A stretch of DNA of 64,000 nucleotides, from assembly GCA_026745465.1 (NCBI GenBank), contig JACYXH010000446.1, positions 864,466 through 928,465 on the forward strand. Reading direction: 5' to 3'. The translations under genes were made by a program, and so were the position numbers. Under the pieces are notes generated by a model that was not told where the DNA came from, did no database searches, and worked only from the letters and a program-made list of their open reading frames with translations. Shown here in pieces: positions 26,230 to 37,978 of the stretch. Source of the stretch: Lota lota (lineage: Eukaryota > Chordata > Actinopteri > Gadiformes > Lotidae). Numbering within the stretch: the first letter of the stretch is position 1; the number at the start of each line of letters is the position of its first letter.

Positions 26230-26575
26230 CTTTTATTGGCTCACTCCCACTCCCTAATCCCTCTATTATGAACAGTATATAGTACACTATTTGGAGAACA
26301 AGTGTAGGGGGAATTTGAGAGCCAATGTGCCGGAAAATAGGCGTGATGTGCATTGGTCGCCTAAACAAGCCAACACGTGTTAGATGTCACCCTATTACAG
26401 CGCATGAAGAACCACCTGTATGTGTCGGACATTATCTAGTGGATGGATCCGATGACAATGAAAACTACTATGCATCATGGTATGAATTGGGGAAATAATT
26501 ATGCATTAGTTGTATACTTCTTTAACTGTGCATTAGGGTTTAAATTAGTGCACTTTATAGGGAAGCAGGTCAAGG
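26230..26575 (+). mobile_element. Dispersed repeat, copy A (unclassified, probably non-autonomous)
   Basis: Shares a collinear series of words with the copy at 39390-39700, in the same orientation: GGCTCACT, a GTACACTATTTGG / GTGCACTTTTTAGG block, GGGGAATTTG, ATGCCGGA-like, AAACAAGCCAACACG.GTTAGATGT, GCATCATGG, TTGTATACTT / TTGTACACTT, and a closing TTAGTGCACT..ATAGGGAA. The AGTGCACT..AGGGAA words occur near both ends as direct copies. No coding capacity. Similar AGTGCACT/AGGGAATA sequences are common in fish genomes as I recall, so this is probably a non-autonomous transposon, class unproven. Confidence 0.6.
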
Positions 26576-26597
26576 TGGACTGATTCAAACACGGCGA

Positions 26598-26695
26598 CAG
26601 ATAAGACACTTTTATCCAAATCGACTTTGAGTGAAATCAAATAAAGGGCATTATGGACAAGTGTAGTCTGTGGACATTGGGAATAGAACCCAGTT
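26598..26695 (-). mobile_element. SINE fragment on the minus strand
   Basis: Read on the minus strand, GGGTTCTATTCCC (26679-26691) resembles a B box. It is followed by AAAGTCGATTTGGATAAAAG (near 26610-26629), close to the GTCGCTTTGGATAAAAGC tail of the SINE at 38461. The distance between the two is shorter than in that copy, so it is a different subfamily or a deleted one. Confidence 0.45.
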
Positions 26696-26992
26696 TTGGG
26701 TTCTATACTGCCTCCTTCTTCCTATTGGGTTTGTTTGTTTATTGCTCCCTTTCCCTCCGTCAGTAGAGAGAAGGAACCATCTCTCCTGTCATATTTTTCT
26801 TTCCACATTTCCCTTCCCAAGGGGCCTATGCACGCTGTAGATGGGGGCAGGGGGGTATTCATACACAGACAGCTGCAATTAAAAGGGAGATCTCTGACCC
26901 TGACCTGGTTCCTCATTTCACAAGCTCTCTGTCTTTCCCCGAACAGCCTTAAGAAGTGCATGTATCGTTCTGGAACCCAGGGGAACAGAGAA

Positions 26993-27023
26993 GCAGGCTC
27001 GTACAGTACATATACGAGCCTGC
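26993..27023. other. Perfect 11-bp hairpin
   Basis: GCAGGCTCGTA (26993-27003) and its exact reverse complement TACGAGCCTGC (27013-27023) around a nine-base loop. No neighbouring transposon ends were recognised. Confidence 0.6.
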
Positions 27024-29533
27024 TCGTATATTTACTTGCCTTTATAGCCGATGTTTGTACAAATCTTCAAATGGGCTTGGTAAATACGCAAAGCCATGAT
27101 TGTCATCAACATAATCCACCGGTCTCTCGTGCACTCACCTAAAGCCTTTCAACATGCATGGCTGAGTGTAAAAACCAAAACAATGGACATGGACCTGCTC
27201 TAAATTATACTAAGAAGATGTGAAAATGAAGAAAATATAATAACTACAATTATTTGCGAATCTCTATACCAATTCTGAGGGAAATTACCACACATGATGG
27301 CTTGAACATATTGGTTTGCTACTTGGTGTGTTAGCATTTGACAGCATTTGCATTTGCGATTACCAGACGACTAGAATGCTTTCAAATAATACCAATTATG
27401 AAGGGTATTTTTTATAATCAAACATTCAAATAATGAAACAAACATATTTTTAATGTGACAAGCCTAGTAGCCTCTTTGAAATAGACCTTCTTCATTTAAG
27501 AGAGAAAAGTAAAAAGAAAGCCCCAAACAAGAATATGACAACCTACCCTCCCTTTTAGCACTATTTTTAGATTCTTGATATAAGTTTCACGTTTGACCAT
27601 ATTTAATTTAAATCACATTAAATTCCTTTCTTTCGGTCCCTCCAACTTCTCTCCTTACATTCCAATATCAACTCAATATTATTTCTGGTCTATTCTCTCC
27701 TATGCTATTGCTTCTGGAACAAAATAATGTTCATGAAGGGATAATGACGGGGATAATTATGACTTCCATGAGGACATGACAGAGGATGTTATTGCAAAAT
27801 ATTATATTGCATTTAAAAATTATGCTTGATGCACCAGGAGGCATTCATTAGTCATTTATCTGTATTATTTCCACATATAGAGGCAATATCCAATACATAC
27901 ACTCAATGCCAGAGCAATGGCAATGTGGCATTCTTTTTTTTCCTGCAATAAAAATGTATACGAAAAATATTACAAGACTGTAACTGTAGACATGCAAGAC
28001 CAAATATACAATTTACATTTGGCATCATAAATAATATACATTTGAAGGTCTGTAGATATCAACATTTTCTTATGCTATAGATGCTGGCTCAAAGCTCCAT
28101 AGTGACATAAGTGATGGAGAGGCCGGGGTCATGATCTATTGACAGGCAGTTGTTTGATTGATACATTTTTTCTCCCACTCTGTCGAATCAATATGATTTC
28201 AGCTGATATTTTGCTTGGTCCAAACACTTTATTGAATGTAGAAGGCTGGTTTGTGTATGGAAATGACTGCATGGGTCAATTTAGAAAAAAGAATGTAATA
28301 CAAATGTATTGAATGTCTATTTGATTGAGGGCAACACCGGTTGCTTTGTTCTCCATGTTACAGAGTTAATTGACGCCGGTATCTTGACTCACTTTCGGAT
28401 TTGTCTTTTGTTTAGCATTCTGTTGATCCTTTTGAACTTCCTTGTTGTTTCCCAGCAGAGATTATACGTTAACATTTTCTTTCAGTAGAATAATGTATTA
28501 TTGATATATAATAATGCAGTCAATGTCTGTTAAACAGAAATAACAGACCTCTGATGACCGTGATTAACCAATCAGAACTGAGTATTAATCAAAGCCGTGT
28601 ATTAAAGATACATAAAGATGTGCCGCACAGATTGACCTATTTCTTGTGTTTGCATACTAAAAAAACATACTCATTAGGACAGAGTCAAACAAAGGTCTCT
28701 CACTGTCTTGGGTCAGAGGTTAAAGGGTCACTGTGCACCAATGTTAGCTGTTCATGTTGATTTCGACAAGCTTCCGATTGTAATACATTTCTCAATGTTT
28801 CTTCTCTGTAAGCATAGGCTACACAACTGAGGAGAGACCACACTCAGGGCTTTGCAGTGTGACTGGCCTATGTCTCCGATGGATGATGTGTTCTATGTGC
28901 TTTTAAAATAAATGAACACATTTGACATGCATGCTTGCAGGTCTTGGGTAGAGCCAGTGTTTAGTCTGCATCTCCTACAGCCTCTAGCCATAGCACCATC
29001 GCAGTGTTTTCATTGCTTGACCATACTCTTTTTTTATTTCCACACTAAACTTTCATCTCTCCTTGAGCATTCTGCTAATTAGTCTTGTATTCCCTGTCCC
29101 CTTATTTGTCAAAAGCTTGGAGGTGAATTCTTACTATTAGGGCAGATTCACTAGAAAGATCCAGATAAACAGGCAGATTTGTCATGCATATATTGTTGTA
29201 TTTTCATTATGTTTGATTAGTGTTTGTTTGTTTGTAGTGTTAGTGTATTGTTTGCAATATTAACATATACACATTCATAACAAATGATTGAATGTAATGA
29301 ATGTTCTGATGCTAGTGGATCTGAAGGTACACACAGCTGCAGCAATCCAGTGAAACGTGAATGTGTCATTACACAGCAGGTATGTTTCTGTCCTCTGGTG
29401 GCTTCCTGATAGTCTGCCACATGGAGCCGAGGAAGGAACAGCCCCCCCCCCCCATTCAAAGAACAAGTGGTGTGTGAGCAAGCTGTCTGTCTCTGGCCAA
29501 TTACTGGACCACCAGGGAAATCCAAAAATCACA

Positions 29534-29538
<5 letters not shown>

Positions 29539-29572
<34 letters not shown>

Positions 29573-29628
29573 CTGTGCACAGACACACCTACCCACCAAC
29601 TCACACATACACCTGATTGCAGGCACAC

Positions 29629-29667
<39 letters not shown>
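29539..29667. repeat. (CA)n arrays
   Basis: CA arrays at about 29539-29570 and 29621-29667, with further CA-rich sequence to about 29715. Frames crossing them on both strands encode HTHT or CVCV residues only. Confidence 0.92.
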
Positions 29668-29668
<1 letters not shown>

Positions 29669-30321
29669 ACACTTACACAGAAACACATGCACACACAGAC
29701 ACACATACACACACAAACTCCAAAAAGGCTGGTGAGCCACTGTGTTAGACACAGCACAACTGGGTACAAATTTCAGACTTCACACGGTCCGGCTGTTCTA
29801 CTCTTGAGCTCAGTAAAGCGTTCAACAAACATCTCTGTTCTTTTCCAATGTGAGGGACAGAGGAAGAGCGAAAGAGAGATGAGAGATGTAGAGGGAAGCG
29901 AAGGAGCAATAAGTCCCACCAGGGATGGGCAAGTCATTTCCACATTTGAGTACTCACATTCATTTATTTTAGAGTAGGCTACTTGAGTACTCGCAAAAAT
30001 GAATCTTAAGTCTTGCAGAAGCATATCTAATGAAAATCTGTCAACAATGGAAAACTAGTGCAATTGCAAATGAATATATTGAACTTATTCATCATAACCA
30101 GGCTTTAGTTAGTTGTGATTAATTCATACGTTAGCATAAATAAGAAATCAATTAAAAGACAATATAACATTTCAGTAATGAATATGAGCATAAGCTCATT
30201 AAACTGTCACTGTAGTAATCAGAGAGTTGCTACCCTTGTTTACCCTGTTTATCCCGTTTTGTTAGCATGTACTCCAGCTCGATGCCATTAGGCGACCTTC
30301 TCCTTCCAGGGAGCTAGGCAT

Positions 30322-30552
30322 CTCTCCTTAAAGGGATCATATATCCTTAAAGGGAACCTATCTTCTTTAAAAGGAACAAGTTTCCTTAAAGAAAACATTT
30401 CTCCTTTAAAAGGAACATATTACCTTAAAGGGAACATATCCTCTTTAAGGAAGCGTATATCCTTAAAGTGACCACATTTCCTTAAAGGGAACATATCTCC
30501 TTAAGGTGACCATGTCGCTTTTAAAGGGACCATATCTCCATAAAGGGAAATC
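30322..30552. repeat. Minisatellite, about 20-bp unit, about 12 copies
   Basis: Degenerate tandem copies of TCCTTAAAGGGAACATATC (19-21 bases each), differing by point changes and one-base length changes. Each unit holds a near-palindromic TCCTTAAAGGA-like core, so adjacent units can also pair. It lies about 250 bases before the transposon-like relic at 30798. Confidence 0.88.
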
Positions 30553-30797
30553 TTTGATGGTAACTTTTGCGATTGGTAATATTATCTGTCTTGGAAGGGT
30601 TACAGATTTTTTCTTTATGTTTAATTCTAAATGATTGAGCGTCAAACTTATAGTTTTATGATGACTAGTTTATGTTGCATAACTTCAACTCGGGATTGTA
30701 TCAAAATGACTCTCACACGTTACTCTTTCTAATGGCAACAACAAGCCATAGATAAATGAGAGATTACTGTGATGGTGCTCACTTTGACATAAGACAT

Positions 30798-31834
30798 TCA
30801 AAGGCCCTACAGATTCAAATATACTTTGATGATCTGGAAACAACATTCCCTAAGGGGAAAAAAAACAAAATTCATAATTAGGGAGTTGTCTATTTCTACC
30901 TAAGAAACCTGCTATCAGAAGAGAATTCACGCCTGGAAAACATTAATCTCTGCCTTCTGTTCAATTCAATCAACAGAGAAACATACGGTTTTGGTAAATT
31001 GCTAGAACCACTGTTTGTTTTTGATTTGTAGAATGCCATGGTTTAGAAATTGAAATGAAAGGAGAACAATACTTAGTGTATGGAACAGTGTGCCTTTTTA
31101 CAGGTGACAATCGGGCATTACATTCATTGTGTGGTTATTTGGAAAGCTTTTCTGCGAACAAGTTCTGCCAAATTTTCCTTGTTGATGAAGGCAAGATAAG
31201 CTTGAAAGATGAAACAGAGACAATTACGAGCAGCATGTTGTTTTAAATGATGGCACTAAAACAGGAATCAAAGACATTCATGTTTGAATATTTTGGATAC
31301 TATCATGTAACAGAAGATGCAGGTGTCTACATAATGCATGATATCCTTGAGGGTGTTGCACCTTTAGAGATCAAACATATCCTTAGACATACATTCAACA
31401 AACCCAATGTCATCCTCAATTTGAGGACATCTGAGAATGCTATTAGACAGACAGCAGCACAAATGTGGTGTCTCATACAAACATTACCTTTTCTTCTTGG
31501 AGACCTGGTGAATCCAGAGAACAAACACTGGCAATTGTTTATTTTACTTCGTGAAATATGCAGCATTGTTTTTGCTCTCGTTGTAACAACGGGACTTACC
31601 CTGTATTTGAAACAGCTAATAATAGACCATCAGAGACTTTTCAAAGAGCTTTATCCAGACAGAAACCTCATCCCAAAGGTACATTATCCAAGCATTGTGG
31701 TCTTTTTTGGACCTCTATCCAACCTTTGGTGTACGAGATTTGAAACTAAGTTATGTTTTGCATTTGTCCGTTTTATGTGTACAATAATAATTGCATTGGG
31801 TCCCAGTGAACACATTGTTTATAGTTTAGGATAA
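30798..31834 (+). pseudogene. Relic of a transposon-like protein family of fish, class unassigned
   Basis: Pieces in more than one frame belong to a protein family I recall as multicopy in fish and invertebrate genomes, annotated only as uncharacterised. They are ALQIQIYFDDLETTFP near 30810, GTVCLFTGDNRALHSLCGYL near 31090 and, in the longest open frame (31247-31834, 195 codons), HDILEGVAPLEIKHIL, QMWCLIQTLPFLLGDLV, HWQLFILLREICSIVF, YLKQLIIDHQRLFKELYP and LSNLWCTRFETK. The last frame lacks an ATG of proper context and ends early relative to the family. The copy is broken: at least one in-frame stop (near 31244) and several frame changes upstream. I cannot assign a catalytic type. The multicopy habit suggests a transposon ORF, not a host gene. 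Confidence 0.55.
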
Positions 31835-31849
31835 AACATTAACATGTTA

Positions 31850-32031
31850 ATATTTACACATTTATTACACATATCTGAATTAATTTATCTGACACAACAT
31901 CTGTGTTAACATCCTTTACATACTGAGTGTCAGTATTAACAAATTAAGTGTTGTTCTAAATTCAACTCATTGATGTTTTAGAATTGAACACAGTTTGTGT
32001 TTTTATTAACACATCCTTTCTAAGAGTGTAG
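31850..32031. repeat. AT-rich terminal segment, possibly the 3' end of the preceding element
   Basis: Several TGTTAACA and TTAACACAT words in both orientations. The end, ATTAACACATCCTTTCTAAG followed by AGTGT, read on the other strand begins ACACTCTTAGAAA, which resembles terminal repeats of common fish DNA elements. No matching left end was found, so the boundary is tentative. Confidence 0.35.
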
Positions 32032-33344
32032 AGTTCAGTGAGACAAAGTCGTTAAAGTTATGGAATGCAGTTTTAGTGGAGCTTTATTTTATAATCGTTT
32101 TTATGCATACTGTAGGTGAATGATATGAGTGAGCTTGTGATCAAAGCTCACAAGGTGAAAAGTAAAATTATTGTATGATGTCTAGAGGGAAACACATGGA
32201 ATTATAAATCATGAATAATGATTTATTATTGTCAGGAAGTTATATATACCAGAATACCTTTGATCAACTTGTAATTACATACAAACATACATTTCTTGGT
32301 TTGGAGGGTAGAGAAACAACAAGGGGCAGGAAGATACACTTTCTTTAATGTTACACATTTTATTCATTCATTCATCTTTTTTGTTTTACTCTGATGTTTT
32401 AGGGCTCAACGCAAGAACGGAGCACTTAACACTATGGCACACCTAATAGCAGTTGAAACAGTTAAAGACAGCATAAAAGGTCTATGTCCATAATCCAATC
32501 ACAAACAGAGCACTATGGGTTATTGAAGATATCTGAGCAAAGAAAAAGAAGACAGGCATTTGGTGAATTGCTAAATCTGTCTGTTCGTGATTCCTGACCA
32601 AGTTGTTGCAACACAAAGATAAACTTTATCCAGGCAAACCCACAAATCTAGCGGAAGAGACACATACGTTTGCACGCATGCACGCACGCATGCACACACA
32701 CACAAACACACACACACAGTCAGCCTCAACCTGGGTAAATTGTTTTCTCTACAGCATATTAAAAAACAACAACTAATAAAGCCCTCAAGGGTTCTTTATT
32801 GATTTGGGCAAAAACAAGTTCATACGATATGTCTTTATCATTCACAGACAGAGCCATAGTGAGGGAGACAGGCAATGTAGGAACAAGATAGGTGCCAGGT
32901 GGTTGAGTCACTCAGTTGAGTCAGATTAGTAACACAGTTACTTTTTACAGAGTAAAAACACTTACTTCCTTGACTACTTGTCTAATGGTATACATTTCTT
33001 AACTCGTTGTATATTAAAACAAAACAACAAAGTTCTTTGAGTTGAAAAAACCCACCATCTTCATCTTCAACCATTCCACAACAATCGAAACATTTCCACC
33101 ACAAATCTTTACTTTTGTGTAAAAACCAAACATTCAATTGTTTGAATTATACGTAACAGACGTAGACGTAACCGTCACTCAATGAACTGCATTCTTAATA
33201 TTCAGCATAGGTGATGCTGGCAATGCTCAAAGGGAAATCTGGGGGAAATTGTGAGTTTGCAGATGGCTGAAATGCACTTCTGAGAAAGAAACAGAGAGTC
33301 AGCATAACAGAGATTAACCAAATGAAACCAACAATTATATATAT
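32032..33344. other. Non-coding stretch, no gene recognised
   Basis: AT-rich sequence with a short CA-rich patch near 32690-32720. No supported coding frame. Confidence 0.5.
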
Positions 33345-33662
33345 TGAAGTGACTCTCACATATGCATCAACACATATATCCACACATGCATTAGCCTCAT
33401 ACATTTCACCTATGTTTTTGGGGGGTGCCTTAGTTAGGAGGGGTGGCATGTGGGGGAGAGAGTGGAACGAGAGGTTTGGTTTTGAGACAGATAGTTTACA
33501 GCCTCAGCCTGTTTGCTTTGTTTTAGGTATCTTTCCCAACCCTGTGATTTGTGTAAGCCACATGTTGACTAAGTAAAGAGTTCAGAGCATTACAGAGTTT
33601 CCCAAGTCGTCCTTTAGTAGAGAAGACGGGAGAGTTAAGAGTTGGGGTAAACTTGATGTGCA
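33345..33662 (+). repeat. 5' LTR of the Ty3/gypsy fossil
   Basis: Starts TGAAGTGACTCTCACATATG and matches the 3' copy through GCATTAGCCTCATACATTTC, AGTAAAGAGTTCAGAGCATT and GTCGTCCTTTAGTAGAG to about 33648. The last dozen bases are diverged, so the right edge is approximate. Confidence 0.85.
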
Positions 33663-35018
33663 TAGCCAGCTCTTATCCTACGTGAATCCGAGATGGTGGA
33701 CAAAGTAAAGAAAAGCCAGGTCATCCTCAAAGAGTACACCACGCCTGAAACACTGGTCATCTTGCCAAAGAAAGATGAAGCCATTGTTAGAAGGAAGATA
33801 TATGAGAGTCTACGGGGTTCTGAGTTGATGCAGACTTCAATGCGACCACTCGATGGTGGCACAGACCAAAGATAAGCAAACAAGATGGCGGCGCCTGGTA
33901 TGAAAATGTGAATGAGCAATGACTTGGAAACGGAGAGAAAATCAATGAATGGGGTAAATGAAAAACTGATCCCGTAACTGATATAGGAGATAGCCTTGTG
34001 AGAAACATGGAATATCTGTTTATGGAAAGGATGGAATTAGCGATGCAGTGCACGTTTGAGAAAATTACGAGAAGTGAAGCTATAATGACTGGAACAACCA
34101 AACCAAACACAGCCATGGCATTGATGCAGGTGAAATGCCGGGTGTGGCTGCCCCATGTACATGGCCTTCTACTCTTAAGCATGATGTTTAGCTTAATTCT
34201 GCCCACGTTAATACACAAAACACAGCAGTTACCATAGGTGATGTCAATGCATAGCCAGCCTGCTTTAAATTGCTTTTCTGATAGTAATAGACAAATCTCA
34301 AGTGGCTACAGTGTGACATCTCTGGGGGCTAGCTCCATATCAAACCAGCCTGAGCTAGTGAGTACATTCATTGCAGCCATGACTGCTGCCTTGGCTAGTA
34401 AGCAACCACCGCCACAAGATGGTTTGAAACGGAGGAGCGTCAAAGTTGGCAGATCTTAAATCATTGCTACAGCCAGCAAGTGGTCACCTGCGGAGGGGAC
34501 TGTGCAGCTGGCTTCGGCATTGGAAGGCAACGCTAGGGGTGTACTGCGTGACGTCACTGTAGCTGAGTTGGATGAACCCAGTGCCTTAGTGTTAGCTCTG
34601 CAGAGGAGATTTGGAGACACCACACCAGCAGGAGTCATGCGGCAGAAGTTCAACAGCCGAATACATGCATCTGGGGAGAAGCTGGGGGTATTTGCTGCTG
34701 AGCTGCGTTACCTGGCCCAAAAAGTATTCCCTAACTTTGATGAAATACTCGAGCCACCTTGGCTAAAGAGGCATTCATTCATGACTTGCTTCCCATTCCT
34801 CTTTGACAGCAGGTGAGGCTGATGGATTCTACTTCTCCAGAGGAAGCACAAGAACGAGCTATAGCAGTCAAGGAAATCCTTGTCAAGGGCAGCGACACAT
34901 TCAATGGCACAGTAGTTGTGGCAAAACCACAGCCCCATGCCCTGAAGCTGAGTTGCAAAGCATCCTCACCCACCAACCAATAGAGAGGGTTACTCTGGGC
35001 CATTACTTTTCCTCCCAC

Positions 35019-35465
35019 TGTCACATCCCGCCCCCTTCATTGAAGACTTCACTCTCTGTCCTTGTGTTTCCTGCTTCTGATTGTTCCCACTTACCTTGAT
35101 TGTTTTCACTTGTTCCTCATTAACATTCCTCTCCTAGTGTATTTAGTCTGCATGTTTCTCTTCCTCTGTGCCAGTTTGTCTTTGTTCTTCTGTGCCAAAC
35201 GTTCCAGCATTATTCCTAGCGATTTTTTACGATTCCTGGTAATTTGATTCCTGCCTGTCATTCCCAACTATGCCTTTGCCTTCTCCCTACCGGATTGTTT
35301 ACCTGATCTCCAACTGATTACCCGTGTATTGAACCACTACGCCTGTCTACTCCTTTCCGGATTGTTTGCCTGATCTCCAACGGATTACTCGTGTACTGAC
35401 CCTTGCTTCTTAGTAAAGACCATTCTTACTATCCAGACTGTAACCTCCGAGTCATGCTTTTGAGT
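35019..35465. mobile_element. LTR-like insertion nested in the Ty3/gypsy fossil
   Basis: Between the end of gag and the protease, roughly 440 bases of pyrimidine-rich, non-coding sequence begin TGTCACATCCCGCCCCCTTC and run to about GAGTCATG. A near-direct duplication lies inside: CGGATTGTTTACCTGATCTC near 35291 and CGGATTGTTTGCCTGATCTC near 35359. The TGTCAC start, TCCTGCTTCTGATTG-type body and AGTAAAGACC near the end resemble solo LTRs of other fish elements. A clean target duplication was not seen. Strand is not certain. Confidence 0.5.
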
Positions 35466-37955
35466 AGTTTTTTCCCTGTGGTTCACCTAGTTCTTACACC
35501 TGTTTCATCCAATCTACCTCTTCCCAGTTTGCGGTCCTTGACAACATCCACTGACTGTTGTCGTGTTCCAGTATTACTTGAGGACCACCAGATAAGTGCA
35601 CTCCTTGATACTGGCTCCATTGTCACCCTCATCCATCCTGACATCCTTCCATCTAATACACAACCCCAAAGAGCAGATGTTCCATTGCTGACCGTGACAG
35701 GGGAAACAGCCTCAATGCCAGGCACCTGTAAGGTGACACTACAGGTGGGTGATTATTCCACTCGTCATCCAGTGTGGGATGCTGTAGTAGGAGAATTCTG
35801 TCTACTGGGCCTAGACTTCCTTAGAAAAGGGCAAGCACGTTTGAACTTGCTGAACGGAACCACATTGCTTAAGGATGGCAAGGCCACTTCTCTCCTCTAT
35901 GAAGGCAATGAAAGCCACAGAGAAACACTGTGACCCAGCCAGAGCATTTCCAGAGTGTCCAGTGACAGCAACAGTAAAATCTGTGAAAACAACACAAAAT
36001 TGTCAGGAGGATTCAGAAGCCCAAGCTCTCACAGCATTGTCTTGGAGAACAGCCAGAAATACCTTGAGCCAGAGAAACTGAGGAGGTTAGGGGATCTCCT
36101 ATTCAAGTTCTGCCACAGTTTTGCTGCTACTCCAGGTGATGTGGGCAACACACACCTTGTGGAACACAAAATCCACACTGGACATGCCCATCTTATCTGT
36201 CAGCGACCACGCCACCTGCCACCAGTACGGCAGGCAGATGCTGAACGTGTTTTGGTGGAGATGCAAGCTGGCATCATTGAGCCGTCAGTTAGTCCATGGG
36301 CCTCGCCTGTCGTCATGGTGCCCAAGAAAGACGGGACTTGGAGGTTCTGTGTTGACTACTGGTGGCTAAATGACGTGACCACCAACGACTCATACCCACT
36401 GCCCAGAATAGATTAATCCCTTGACATCCGGAGAAATGCATGCTGCTACAACAAGAGGTGTCCTTTCTCTGCCATAGTGTAAGCAGTGAAGGCATACGAA
36501 TGGAAGACGGGATTGGCCATGTCCAGAAAACCTAAAACAGCTGAGAACATTCGTAGGGTTGGCATTGTTGCACCAATTTCGCAACAGTGGCAGCCCCTTC
36601 ACACCGGCATATGAAGAAAAGGAATGCGTTTGAGTGGGGCAATGACCAACACTCCATCAAGAAGATCCTCTGTGAGGTGCCTGTGCTGGCCACCCCTGAC
36701 CCACAGCATCCGTTCGTCCTGGATACTGACGCCAGTGATGAGGACCTTGGGGCTGTATTGGTCAAGGATTATCCAGATGGTGAGCGAGTCATAGCTTACT
36801 ATAGTCAACGTTTCACCAAACCTGAAAGGAACTATTGCGTGAATCGTCGGGTGCTGCTGGCCATTGTCAAAGCCACAAAGCACTTCTGCCACTTCCTCTG
36901 TGGCCTTCCATTCACTATCTGCACATTACCTGCTGCTCTGAAGTGGATTCATGCCTTCCGAGAAAAAAGTACACTATGAGAAGGAGGAAGCCATTCTAAT
37001 GCAGTTGGTCCAGGCCTATGCCCTGCCAGACCAGGAGGCAGGGACTGTTGCCAACGCCCTGGTGGAAGGCCTGGTCAGCCGGTTTGGTGTTCCTTTTACA
37101 CTTCATTCCAATCAAGGCCGTAACCTTGAATCCCGAGTCTTGGGATTCGGTATAAGGACGACAATTACCACTCATCTTCATCCACAAAGGGATGGCCTTG
37201 TAGAGAGGCTCATGTGCACTCCGAGTGCCCAGTTGGCTCTTACAACATCACAAGACCAGGACTGGGATGTCCAGGTACCATTTGTGCTTATGGTGTGCAG
37301 TGGTGTTACGGATGGACTCCAGACAGTCCAGAGGCCCCTGCAGGCTCAGAGTACGCTCGCCAACTACAAGACAGAATGGAGGTAGCTCACCAGTTCACCC
37401 GAAGGCAGGCAAATGAGGTAAACGTCTGGCAGAAGAGGGCTTATGAGGGTTTTTGTGAAAGGACAACACTTCACCACTAGAGACCTGGTATGGGTATACG
37501 GGCCGAAGCGTGTAAAGGGGCATTGCCCGAAGCTAGATAACAACTGGATTGGGCCATGTTATGTGCTTGAGCTTGTTAGTGAGGTGGTTTACTGTGTACG
37601 ACTTGCCCATTATGGACGCAAGGTGGTCATACACCATGATCGGATGGCACCTTATCATGGAGTCGGACAACCTGCATTCCATGTGGCCATACCCGTCCCC
37701 ACAACAATCACGCCACCACCGCCATCGTGCTCCAGAGGACCTGTAAGTGACTCCACTGGGAGAGGTTATGCCTCCCATCTCAGCACAGGTAATCTCCAGC
37801 CCAGGAAACGATGGACCCCTATTGGACATGCCAGTAATTGTAAGCCCTACCCCTGCTCCACCTCTGCCTCAAAGAACACCTTCTTACAACCAAGAAGGGT
37901 AAGGAGAGCGCCAGGTTGCTTCAGAGACTTTGTCTGTCATCGGTGACAAGGAACT

Positions 37956-37978
37956 GGGGGGGGGGGGGGGGGGGGGGG
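37956..37978. repeat. G run at the expected polypurine tract
   Basis: AAGGAACT followed by about 23 G, directly against the first base of the 3' LTR. This is where the polypurine tract of an LTR element lies. Its length has probably grown by slippage. Confidence 0.75.

Larger units (their letters stand above)
23542..30320. other. Long non-coding stretch with few recognisable repeats
   Basis: Apart from the dispersed repeat copy, SINE fragment, hairpin and CA arrays listed separately, this 6.8-kb region is AT-rich, low in simple repeats and without supported coding frames. An A/G-rich patch lies at about 24040-24070. Frames of 148 codons (26696-27142) and 206 codons (29357-29977, through CA arrays) show no domain. 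Regulatory elements could lie here but cannot be read from one sequence. Confidence 0.5.

Noticed and set aside
26696-27142. 148-codon plus-strand frame
   Set aside because: No family resemblance and no coding context; the length is within chance for this window.
29357-29977. 206-codon plus-strand frame
   Set aside because: Driven by CA arrays that encode HTHT runs. The non-repeat parts show no domain and the opposite strand is equally open (164 codons).
33693-33875. 61-codon frame MVDKVKKSQVILKEYT as a host gene
   Set aside because: It lies between the 5' LTR and gag of the Ty3/gypsy fossil, so it is treated as part of that element, function unknown.
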